Positions 35,171 to 45,329 of a DNA stretch of 64,000 bases are shown here, piece by piece. Position 1 is the first letter of the stretch, and each line of letters starts with the position of its first letter. A program made the position numbers and the translations under genes. The notes under the pieces were generated by a model, which was not told the origin of the DNA, ran no database searches, and saw nothing but the letters and a program-made list of their open reading frames with translations. This DNA comes from Coffea arabica (Eukaryota; Streptophyta; Magnoliopsida; Gentianales; Rubiaceae), in NCBI RefSeq assembly GCF_036785885.1, contig NC_092320.1, positions 16,307,557 through 16,371,556 on the forward strand, in the 5' to 3' direction.

Positions 35171-35864
35171 TAGAGGTGGCCATAGTTTAGATTTAAACTA
35201 AAATCGGATTGAACCGAAACAAGCTCGACGGTTTGTTGAACTGAAACTAGAGTCGAATTTTGAAAATCGGAATCAGAACCACAACTGTGACTAAAGGTTC
35301 AGGTTTAGGTTCACCAAAATTTTGAATAGGAATTGAAATCGGTGGTTTTTGGTCAGCTCAAACTGTCTAAAAATTATTTACTACTTAAACCTATTTGGCA
35401 AGTTTAAAATTTAATATCAATAATTAGCATATAAAATTAGAAAACTCCAATCTTAATCCAACAACCCATTATTGTCACGTTCCATTAAGGAATCTATAGC
35501 CGATGACTAATGTAAATTCCAGACCAATCTAACCTAATTAATAGTGAGACTTTTTATAATATAAAATTTGCATCATTTTTTCTTTCTCCTTGCACATGAT
35601 AATATAATAAAGTTCATTTTTTTAATTCTTTGTCATATTTTCTTAGAATCAATATTATAATAACAAGTAGTTAAAAATAAATAAAAAAACTAAATCATAA
35701 TCGAAAGAAACTAAAACAAATCGGAGTTGTAATTGAAACTGGTTGTTCAAGAATCATAACTATAATTGTCCCTATAAGGGTTGGATTAGGTTCTATCTTT
35801 TAGAAGAATTAGAATTGTCGATTTTAAAATCAAACCAACAATTTTGAAACCGTGGCCATATCTA
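35171..35864. mobile_element. hAT-type element nested in the 3' LTR, 694 bp
   Basis: CTTGATAT flanks both sides (35163-35170 and 35865-35872). The ends are TAGAGGTGGCCATAG and, read inward from the right, TAGATATGGCCACGG. It inserted into the 3' LTR: the LTR text continues across it when compared with the 5' LTR. No transposase frame is seen. Confidence 0.85.
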
Positions 35865-35986
35865 CTTGATATTGTTGTTGTTAAAATTTAAGTTAATAAA
35901 ATTATTGAGTATTTGTTGTGTATTTATTTTCCTTCTCTTCCCACATATTTTTATGCATATTTAAAATTATTTCTGTTGTGCCAACA

Positions 35987-38900
35987 AAAAAAGGTTTGGT
36001 TGATGATAGTAAAGCCATGGAGACAATTAAATATCTTTTCCCTGCTAGGCTTACAAGAAATCTAAATAGCAAGCTTAACTTAACAAAAATAAAACTTAAA
36101 ATACAAAAGGAAAAGGGAGAAAAATTAATTCTCATGAGCTATAATGAAGTTGATCACGCGATCAGATTTCACACTATCTGAAAATTACCGTCTTTGCCCA
36201 GACAATTTTGGTTTTTTTTTTTTGAGTATTTCCATGCATCATAATCTAGATTTTTAATTCTCTTAATAACGTCATCAAAACTCTTTGAGTAATTTATCAA
36301 GATATTTTTTTAAAAACAATTTCATACTGTTATCTGATATAGTTCTTATAGTGGTTACATTTATGTAAAGGTAATATGAAAAAAGTAAATAATTTTAGTA
36401 TTTTACATGAATTTTTTTGTGTAGGTGGATTATATTTGTTACCTTGAAACTCAAAATGGGGGACACAAATGCTATATTATAAACTCCAAGAGCGTCAAGT
36501 GAAATCTTCAAAAACCTAATGGCCTTTTTTCGAAATTATCCCAAGCCAAGCGAGCCAAGAGGTGCGATGAATCTGCCGCATCCTCCGCGCCATATGCCCA
36601 TACGTTTTGGTCAAATTTTTGCGAACACAGACCAAAATTCTTCAGAATTGACTACTATTGCTTTACAGCACAACTATTGCTTGCAGCAGCACACCTTTGT
36701 GAATTTCTTGGCGTTGGCAATGACATATTACTCTTTCAGAGTTGACGGAGTAAATCATGGGATAGAAAGATATCGCCGTTATCTGCAAAAATTCGTACCT
36801 AATTGGCCAAAATTTATCAAAACTGCAACAAGACAAAGATGTCAATTTTTTTTTTTTTCAAAGAAACAAAATGTCAATTTCAGTGATATCAATATGGCTG
36901 ACCAATTAAGCGGGTTGGACCATACCCCCGCAGCCAGATTTCGTCGAATCTACAAAAGATGTTTTATTATAAGGAACCATTTGTACGTTAACAATCATGG
37001 CCCGTTTTCTTTCCCTTTGTTTTCTTTTATTGGGGAGCTCTGTTGTGCATTTGTGGTGCGTCTGTAGTAATAGATTTTGCTCCGTTTGCCATTTCAGTGC
37101 TTTTGGTGGAAAAGAACTTTGGAGTACTAAAACTACTTTTAAGGCCTTTTATGAATATAATTCTATATAAAAAAAATTAGTACTTTTAAGGCCTTTAATC
37201 ATTTTATTCTATATTATGAGTTAAAATGAAAGAGATGAATATATTTGAAAATTTTCAAATTGTGCATTATCTAACACAATAAGTACTTGGGGTAAAAAAC
37301 CAAAAAATTTCTTGTAGTTTGACGAATGTTCAATTTAACTACTTCTGATTTTTAAACCTAGATTATAATTTTTTTATAGTTTCGACTAAATTGAAAATTA
37401 GATGGAAAACATCCAATCTAATGGTTGCGCGTGAAATGTCAATATTGCCCTTGCATAAATGAATATAGTAGGAGAATTTTTCTTCATTCTTGGACTTGCA
37501 ATTCGAAGAATCGAGAGAGACAGAGAGGGAGAGTGGAAGCAAGAGAAAGCCTTAAATTCAAAATTTCCCTAATTCTTTCAAGAATCAGTGGAGAATTCTA
37601 GCAACATAAGGTGTCAATTGCAGGGAGAATTCATCCTCGTGCTTGTACTGATATCTCAAATCCCTTAGCATTCCACCAATTCAATGATTTTCACCTTAGC
37701 ACTCCTTCCACAATTACATAACTTATACTGATATCTCAAATCCCTGCTTCCGCTGTCACTTCGATAATTTGAGGAAGACATTTCAGAAGACTTCTCATCC
37801 CAAGTCAGATTCTGAAATTACCAATTTCACTCCCAATCCCGTACTGTTTCGACTTTGATCGAGAGTGGAGAAGGCTTTGGAGACCGATTTGGAGAATAAG
37901 GGAATAAGGATTTGAAACCCTTCCTCTATCTTTCTTCAACTTTTAATCTCCATATAGGGGTATTTCCAGCAAGTGTAGGCATCCTTTTCTCTTAAATATT
38001 ATTTGTTGCAAATCTAATTCTCACCGGGAAGCGCGTAGCCCTCACATATCGTTAGATCGGATGTTTTTCGTTCAATTTTCAATTTAGTCGTAATCACAGG
38101 TAGATATAATGTAGGTTTTCAAATCAAAGGGAATTAAATTAAACATTCGATAAGCTATAGGGAGTTTTTTGGTAATACTAATATCGGTACTTGATCGAGT
38201 ACATATCGAGCTCGAGTCAAGTAGATTGAATCAGCTCCACCCCTAGACAGTACTATCTATCTCAGGGACAATCTTAAAAAAAACCAAGTCTGTGTGATTG
38301 TGATCATAGCCAAAGTGATTATTCTTTGCAATCATTCGACTATTCTTAAGTACCCTATACAATTCCTATCTTTTAGACCTCAACATTATAGTGAATTTTT
38401 GTTAATTATTCCGATACAAGCCTTTTTTTTTCCCCTTTTTCTGTTTTTGTTAATGAAATTAGATAATTTCCCGTGATTTTTTCCCCTTTGGTATATTTGC
38501 ATCTCTAACCGCGAAGTGGGCCCCCCTCTCTTAGCACGGTTGACCTCCTCAAAAAGTCAACCAATCCATGCAGACCCCAACTCTTAAGTTCCGGGGTAAA
38601 TTGAAAAAGCTTTTAAGTTCTTTATGTACACCTATTTTTTCATGATGAAATTATCTTGCTCCTTATTGCTTGGCTATCTCATTACGGCAAAGAAAACAAG
38701 AAGTCCATCTTTTTAAAACTCTTGCCAGAGAAAAAAAAAATCTTTTTAAGAAAACTTAATTTTGATAAAACAGTGTTAATTATTCTTTTGAGTTTTAGCA
38801 ATAAAACAATATCATCTAGGGTTTTTTTGCCACTTTATGGTTATGAATAATATTTACTCATTGTTAGACATTAAAAAAAATGACGAAATCCCTGTTTAGG

Positions 38901-39286
38901 GCAGTAGCAGAAATCTCTCTTAACCACAACTTTGAGTATCTGAGTGATGTAGCTTCTTCTGTTTAGCAATACCAATTCCAGTGTACACATTACCCCAATA
39001 ATATATTTGATTCCTATATATCTTCTGCCATTTACTATCTTTTAAAATGAAAGTGCATGTTTGAATCCAAGAACGCATTCAATAGGGCTGTGTAGGTATC
39101 TATATTCAAACCATTCCGGACAAGATTTCAAGACATACATCACCAATTTAATCCTCAACAATTGATTTATTTACTATTACGTCTTAGTGAATTTCACGGA
39201 TCCTAGAGACTATCTTGTAGATGACCAAAGGGGTAAAACATAAGGATTCTTCTATTTTATGTCTTAACAAAGGGTAGGATCAATCA
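35987..39286. other. Intergenic stretch with no supported gene
   Basis: The longest open frame is 182 codons on the plus strand (36519-37067). It has no domain or family resemblance that I recognise, includes a run of Phe from a T tract, and lacks plant coding-like composition, so I do not call it. Weak phrases like those in the 'TTACATAACCCCC' repeat family occur near 37280-37400 and 38100-38180. Confidence 0.4.
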
Positions 39287-39680
39287 CTTTATCCCCTGTG
39301 TATTAGTATTTTTTACATAATCTCCCTATAGTTTCAAAAGTTATACATAACCTTCTCATGATTTGGATTAAAGTGTTAAAGTGATGGAATTTGCAATCTA
39401 TAACAGAGTCAACTAAAATATCAAAAATACCCCTATATAAAGTTGAAAATTATTTATTAATCATAAAAGGAGTTATGTATATATATATATTGAAAACAAT
39501 AAGGGGATTATATGGTAAATTACTAAACCATAAAGAGGTTATATAGTAGAATATAAAATCATACGGGGTTAGAGTGCTATGCATATTATATTTATACATT
39601 TTGGTCACTTCAACTATTTTAATTTTTAAACAAGAGTAATTTCGACATTTTTATAGGTTCCGTTACGGTGCAAATTATCA
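39287..39680. repeat. Fragment of the TTACATAATCTCCCTAT palindromic family
   Basis: The left arm TTTTTTACATAATCTCCCTA and the interior up to TTTCGACATTTTTATAGG match the element at 54419-54830, but the right arm is missing. Truncated copy. Confidence 0.6.
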
Positions 39681-40027
39681 CACTTTTTATTCTATGCATG
39701 CATACAAATTGGACGTGCAATCACTAAGAGTTGCTGTTGCTATTAATTTTTCCCTGGCTGAATTTTCAACAGAAAAGTACAAACTAGAAAGGGATACAGA
39801 ATGGTATTTCTTCACACCAATGGTATAAAAAGTACGCCAATGGGAGCAGACCAGACCGAAATGCTCGTGGTGGAAACTGGAGACCAACGGCAGCGGATGA
39901 ACCAATCCTTGATAAGCACGAAAACACAGTTGGGTACAAACAGCCTCTAGCTTTCTGTGCAGAGACAGGGAGAAACAAAGAAATGAAAAAGACAGATTGG
40001 CTTATGCACGAGTATAAACTCAAGAGG

Positions 40028-40420
40028 TCCTCCGTTTGTGGTGGCTTTGTCCCACATCGGGGTTCTGGGGGTTTGGGGTTGGGTTTATAAATTTCCTGTG
40101 AGACCTCAAAAGATACCGACTTTTGGGGTTCTCACGGGATTAGGGTTTGTAAAAATAATGCTTAAAGTCTTTGGGCTTTGGTTAAGAGAAACAGCCACCG
40201 GGGGGGGGGGGGGACGGGTTTCCAGTTGGGCCTAGTAGCAGGCTTCCTCCGTTTGTGGTGGCTTTGTCCCACATCGGAGTTCTGGGGGGTTTGGGGTTGG
40301 GTTTATAAGTTTCCTGTGAGACCTCTTTTGGGGTTCCCTCGGAGTACCGGCTTTTGGGGTTCTCACGGGATTAGGGTTTGTAAAAACAATGCTTAAAGTC
40401 TTTGGGCTTTGGTTAAGAGA
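40028..40420. mobile_element. 393-bp twin-repeat insertion with an 18-bp target duplication
   Basis: The 18-bp NAC sequence GAGTATAAACTCAAGAGG is present on both sides (40010-40027 and 40421-40438). The insert is two direct repeats, 40028-40189 and 40245-40420, both starting TCCTCCGTTTGTGGTGG and both containing TTTGTCCCACATCGG and TTGGGGTTGGGTTTATAA, around a 55-bp middle with a run of about 14 G. The layout resembles a tiny TRIM retroelement, but the ends are not TG..CA and an 18-bp duplication fits target-primed insertion better. Class undetermined. Confidence 0.75.
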
Positions 40421-40506
40421 GAGTATAAACTCAAGAGGAACGGTACTCCGAGGCCTAACAACATGAAGGTAAGCACGCACATATATAATTATATATATAT
40501 ATACGA

Positions 40507-40650
40507 ATTAATCTTTCTTACACTGTATATACTGTTAGCATTAGATAAATAACAATTATATAAAATTTAAATTTAAAATTTAACTTTTGCATACATATCA
40601 TGAATCAAACGATAATAGTGTATACACTATCGATATATATAAGATTTATT
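40507..40650. repeat. Small MITE, relative of 6268-6418
   Basis: Starts ATTAATCTTTCTTACACTGT and ends ACTATCGATATATATAAGAT, with GTGTATACACTATCG internally. It sits in the intron between the two NAC pseudogene exons. Confidence 0.45.
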
Positions 40651-41768
40651 CTACATTTATGTATATCCTTCTTCCCTCGGCCTGGGGCGGGGCACAAATG
40701 CTTTACTTTTTTTTTTTTTCCTGTTATTATAAATATGGGAGGCGTGCGGGGAGGGAAATATGCATTGTATCAACTGTTTACTTGGTCACATGTTAAAGCT
40801 ATGAAATCCAAAATATTGTAGTTACTGTCTTAAACAGAAATCGTTACATCTCAAAATTTGTACGAAATGTAGGTTTGACTCAATATGATTCTTGGCTTCA
40901 GAGGGCCAATCTTTTGGAACTTTAAACAGATTTTATGTATCTCTAAACCCTGAAAATGTCTAGAATATTTTGTCTTCCATTCGAATTTAGATCATGATCA
41001 ATGCGTTCTTTTTTTTTTTTTTTTGCAAAAATTGTTGCATTGTCAAAACTTTTGCTGTTAATTTCCTTCTCCTCACTGGCAAACATGCATACTTTCCCTG
41101 CAGTTAGATGACTGGGTACTGGTCCAGATATACAAGAAAAGAGGCACCGCTAATATAATAAGGAGAAGAAAAATCAATATGCTGTTGATGAATGTGGCCC
41201 ATCTAGGAGTCCTGGTGATGCCGAGCCCTATGGCAATGGCGCCCATTTACCTCCACCTCCATCTCCATCAGCCCATCCCCCGTTCCCAATCCCCATTCTA
41301 ACAGTTCCAGCTCTGGCTGAGTTCCCCCCTTTCCCAGGAAGCCACTTCTCCAATGACAGGGGCCAGCTTCCACCGTTCCCAGAAAACCGCTATTTCACTG
41401 ACTCGGCCCTCTACTACAATCCAAACCAGGCACCGTTTGATCCACAATATAATCATATGTATCAGCCTTCAGGTCCACCACAGGAGATGGCATTTGGGCT
41501 GACTGAAGCATCTAACGTTGAGCAGATCAACTTCAATCCGGTTGCGGAAAATGGCTTGCAGTTGCGGCAGATTGGCGGATATAATGATGCCCAGACTGCT
41601 GAACGTTCTTCGAGTCAAACGGTTCTTGAAGGTTGGCAGTCAGATTACATGGGCTTGAAGAATGATTGTCCATTTATAACTGACAATGTGGACTACACGC
41701 CTTTAATGGATCTGGTATTTGCGGGTCCTCATAAGCCTCAGCCCCCAATAGCATTTCCCCCTCCGTAG

Positions 41769-42841
41769 TTTGCTAGCTTGGTTCTAGTATCTTTGTTGCA
41801 TTAGGTAGTGTGCCATAAATTAAGTGCTATACAAGACATTTTGTAGTAGATTACGTTAAAGATTTTTAGAATATGAAAAGAGTCCAATTTTGACAATGCG
41901 TGAATTTTTTTGCCGTTTTGTGCGATCAAGCACTTGAACAATGTTCTTGTTGGTTCCTCGTCATTAGGGTCTAGTTTGGTGCTAGTCATGGCAAAATCAA
42001 GTTCGTGGTGGATTTTAGCACTTGAAAGTTGGATTGCCTAGGTGGTCATTTAGAATTGCATGGGCCGATGGCAATCCTCACCACTTCACTTCTGCTTCTA
42101 TTGTAACACAAGGTTCCCCATTATGTGAAAAATGCCCGTATCAATAATTATGATTTTATGTATGAATAATTTCTCAATATTTTGTTCACTCGCAACAAAA
42201 TATTTTCTTTGTATGTCGGTAAAAAAAAAAAAAATACTGTTAGGGGGAGAGATGGTATTTTACCAATCGAGTCACAGGTTTCTAACATATTCATACCTAA
42301 TGATTTTTCACAAAGTGGTGACGAAACGTATAACTTGTGCAAATCTTTCCATTTTCTAAGTCAATCCGATCCACTGGTTCGTAGAGCTATTTACTTGATC
42401 ACAGACATTTCTGATAGAATTTTTGATAAAGCACTTATTAAGTGTTCGATCATGTTTGGGTGTATACTTGCATAAGTACCTTTTCCAATTAATAATGTGT
42501 GATTTGAAATTTTTGGAATATATTTATCTCTTCGTTTAGTCAAAAGTTTAAGATAAAATGGTTAAACTTAATGTTTTACTTTTTGAAAAAAAAAAAAAGT
42601 TATTCTAAAAGCATCCATTTTGAATTTATGCTAAAAGTGCTTTAGTAAACAAATGCTCCACTCTTAAATTTAATAAATAATTCTCACCAAACACCTTAAA
42701 AATGCTTTTATTCCTCAAAAGTACTTTATTAATTTAACAACAACGTTTCTTTAGTTTCATTTACGATTTCTGAGTCGGTTAACTCCTGATTAGACTTCCG
42801 ACAAAGGTGACACCCACCAGCCTAAGAATTCCATACGAAGG
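41769..42841. other. Flank of the NAC pseudogene, no gene seen
   Basis: AT-rich with an A tract near 42220 and 42585. Small overlapping frames at 42132-42475 are not protein-like. Confidence 0.4.
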
Positions 42842-42851
42842 ATAGAGACTT

Positions 42852-43036
42852 TTTTTTTTTTTTTTTTGTCATCACTGTGGGTATCCGGGTCTACACCCGA
42901 CTAATCCCACAGCGCTCCAGCAGAGCGAGCCCGACCGATGCTGAAGAAGATGACAATTGGGTTGCTGCTCGGGATCGAATCCAGGTGAAACTCACCTAAG
43001 GAGACTACTTCCACCAGCAGACCAACCAGCGCGGGC
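42852..43036 (-). mobile_element. tRNA-derived SINE
   Basis: Read on the minus strand it starts GCCCGCGCTGGTTGGTCTGC (A-box region), has the B-box-like GGATTCGATCCCGAGC, a body ending ATTAGTCGGGTGTAGACCCG and GATACCCACAGTG, and an A tail (the T run at 42850-42867 on the plus strand). ATAGAGACTT flanks both sides (42842-42851 and 43037-43046). It has all the features of a complete SINE. Confidence 0.88.
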
Positions 43037-43046
43037 ATAGAGACTT

Positions 43047-43527
43047 GTTTTACTGAGAGTAGTAAAGTTAATCAGTTAAGCCTTAGACATGTAAAGGTAC
43101 TAAGTTCAAACTTACCTACATAATTCATGTTGGACGCTGCTGTATATTCAGGCTCACCTCAATAATTCATGTGGGATGTTGCTGTATTGCAACAGAGTCG
43201 CAAGGAAAGCTAGAACAAAAATGTCTTTGAAACAGAGCATGAAGATCATACTTATGGTACTCAAAAGGAAAGACAACCACAAAGTCAGGAATTGGAAGTC
43301 CAAAAACAGCAACTTCAATGATTTTCCACCATTGAAGTGGACATGCAGAAATCAGGATCACAAAATTCAGTAGGCAACATGTAATGCTCAGCACCATCAT
43401 TAATTTGCACCACTGTTGCTGCTTCATCTTCGTTATCATTAGCAGTGTATTAGCAGGACCTGACAAATTCAGCAAGGAAAAATGCAACACATCCCACAAA
43501 AAAAGTAGACATCTGTTCATTTAATTG
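43047..43527. other. Intergenic with a short direct repeat
   Basis: ATAATTCATGTTGGACGCTG and ATAATTCATGTGGGATGTTG occur near 43120 and 43160, each followed by CTGTAT. A 117-codon minus-strand frame (43167-43520) has no recognisable family and is not called. Confidence 0.4.
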
Positions 43528-43962
43528 ACGCTAAATTACGTATAACCCCTTTGTAATTTTATTTATTGCCACGTGACCCCTCTAATGTTTTAAAATATCC
43601 ACTTCACACCCTATAATTTTATGTAAAGTGAAAACTTGACGAAAAACAACCTGCGTATCGCCATTAGTTGAAATACCAATAGTGCCTTTACTTAAATGCT
43701 AAATCAATCGACTGGTTAACCACTTTGTATAAAGTATAAGAAGCTTACGTGGATAAATGCAAAAATCATAGGGGGATAAAGTGGATATTTATATAAATCA
43801 TAAAGGGGTTACACGGATATTAAGATTTTATTACACACACTTTTAAAGTGTAAACATTGTAACATTGTGTATTCTGTCCATTTTTTATTTTACATAAAAT
43901 CACAGGGGAGGGGGGTTATGGCATTATGTAAAATCATGAGGGGGTAATAAGTAATTTACCTT
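43528..43962. repeat. Inverted-repeat element of the 'ATAACCCC' type
   Basis: The left end TAAATTACGTATAACCCCTT is mirrored by the right end GAGGGGGTAATAAGTAATTTA. The interior repeats the theme (AAAGGGGTTACACGG). Similar in design to 54419-54830. Confidence 0.5.
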
Positions 43963-44340
43963 ATAATTAATCACAGGTTAGCGCGTATTGGTCATTGGTA
44001 ACTAATTGCTCCCATTGTGAATCCAATAGTAGCAAGTGATGTCTCTTTCTTCCTTCCAAACTTTTTCATTCTTTTCATTTTTCATTTGTCTTCTTAAGCT
44101 TTTTTGTTCTTGCATGTGAGTCAGAGACTGGTAGACAGAAAAAACATATGGAATCTCAACGGTCCTCAAAACATAGCGGGGATTGGCTTTAGATTTTGTA
44201 CTTGCTGTAAAGATCAATCATAAACAATGCTTATCTTCAGTCTCTTGAGTTCATTCTGTCATTTAGTTTGCTTTTTGACACAGAGATATTGACTTTACGG
44301 GCATAACAACTAAAGCAAATGTCAGGGTAATAGATTTTTG

Positions 44341-44700
44341 ACACAGAGATGCTGTAACCATTCATTCATAAGGAGATTTTTGAATTGGGAAGATGTAAAT
44401 TGTTTTCCCTACGGAACTTGAAGAGAACAAACTCAAATAGGCAACTACAAAGGAATTGGAACCTGCCGGAGCTTATTTTTTTCCATATGATTTGTCAACA
44501 ATGGAGTATCATACATGTTATATGACTGAGTCTATTTACTGTGTAGGATATTTAACCTTCTTGTTGATGTGGTATGTTTACCCACGAGGGATGTTTTGTT
44601 GCAATTTTGACTTTGTTGTTTGGTTATAACTGGGGTATGCCCCTTTTCTCTTGTTTGTTCTTTCGGTATCAATAAAATCTTACCTGCCCAAAGAAAAATA
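44341..44700 (+). mobile_element. Poly(A)-tailed retroinsertion, about 360 bp, possible LINE 3' end
   Basis: TCAGGGTAA flanks both sides (44332-44340 and 44701-44709). The right end has AATAAAATCTTACCTGCCC followed by AAAGAAAAATA, which looks like the 3' end of a polyadenylated transcript or a truncated LINE. It contains no recognisable reverse transcriptase part, so the parent is unknown. Confidence 0.5.
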
Positions 44701-45329
44701 TCAGGGTAACAGGAAGTATAGGGTTCAAGTCTGACAAGCCTGTGGATAGAGGATTGTGATCTTATTAATGGCACCATACTTCACTAGAGTTGAAGTTAAA
44801 TTTCACACCTACTTCAGTAGTACTGGATTGGATCTTATGCATATGCTTACTGCCATCAGTAACATACGTATCAGATTGAAGACTTTGAATTTCATATCTA
44901 ATAACATATATAGATGTCCAAAATCTGTACAAGATTGTTCAAAATTCTCACTCACAAACTCTCTGGGAATGGTATTGCACACTTAACAAGGCTAGATTGC
45001 CATTTGATCTTATGCATCTTCCCTGGCAGGTGCCACTGAAGATCAATATCAAATTAACAATCCATAGATGACCATAACTTTTAGCCACTCTGATTTGTTA
45101 TGGGTAAATCCTGAATATTCTCAAATCAGAATGTAGCAAAACCATCATAAAGCACAAACTACAATACATTTAGCTGTTTCATAGTTTGAAGCAACTCTTG
45201 GATGCCACACTTCATTCAGGTTTACCTATGGTTCAAAAAGTAGGAAATCCTGATGGATGATGTGCTTATTCCTCCGCAGATTGTAGTACAGATATATATT
45301 TTCTGACGGTATATGTTGTATATCTGGTC

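Larger units (their letters stand above)
32442..35986 (+). mobile_element. Degenerate Copia-like LTR retrotransposon with nested insertions
   Basis: Two long similar segments, both containing TTGATATGTGGCCGGTTTC and GGTCGAATCCATGATTG, lie at about 32442-32918 (5' LTR) and 34793-35986 (3' LTR, split by a 694-bp hAT element). The outer ends TGTTG..CCAACA fit Copia LTRs. Just after the 5' LTR is TGGTATCA (32932-32939), the usual primer site matching initiator tRNA-Met. The interior is short and has no protease, integrase or reverse transcriptase that I can see, only a gag remnant. It is non-autonomous and old, judging by LTR divergence. Confidence 0.75.
39773..41768 (+). pseudogene. NAC-domain transcription factor pseudogene, 5' exon missing and interrupted
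   Basis: Two NAC exons are recognisable. Exon 2 (39773-40468 including a 393-bp insertion) encodes DTEWYFFTPM, KKYANGSRPDRNARGGNWRP, DKHENTVGYKQPLAFCAETG, WLMHEYKLKR and then RNGTPRPNNMK. Exon 3 (41104-41768) starts LDDWVLVQIYKKRG, the end of the NAC DNA-binding domain, and continues as a Pro-rich activation tail. Breaks: a one-base frameshift near 39821-39832, the insertion at 40028, a second frameshift near 41150-41170, and LCRIY changed to LVQIY. The first exon (LPPGFRFHPTDEEL region) was not found upstream. Splice sites AACAG/, AAG/GTAAGC and CTGCAG/ survive, so it arose by gene duplication, not by retroposition. Confidence 0.88.

Noticed and set aside
36519..37067. 182-codon open frame on the plus strand
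   Set aside because: The longest frame outside the called genes, but it has no domain, contains a T-tract-derived Phe run and reads like translated non-coding DNA. Not called without similarity or transcripts.
40028..40420. Cassandra-type element with a 5S rRNA domain
   Set aside because: The twin-repeat insertion has no 5S-like box A / internal element / box C arrangement.
43167..43520. 117-codon minus-strand frame
   Set aside because: Hydrophobic stretches but no family pattern, and part of it overlaps a non-coding direct repeat.
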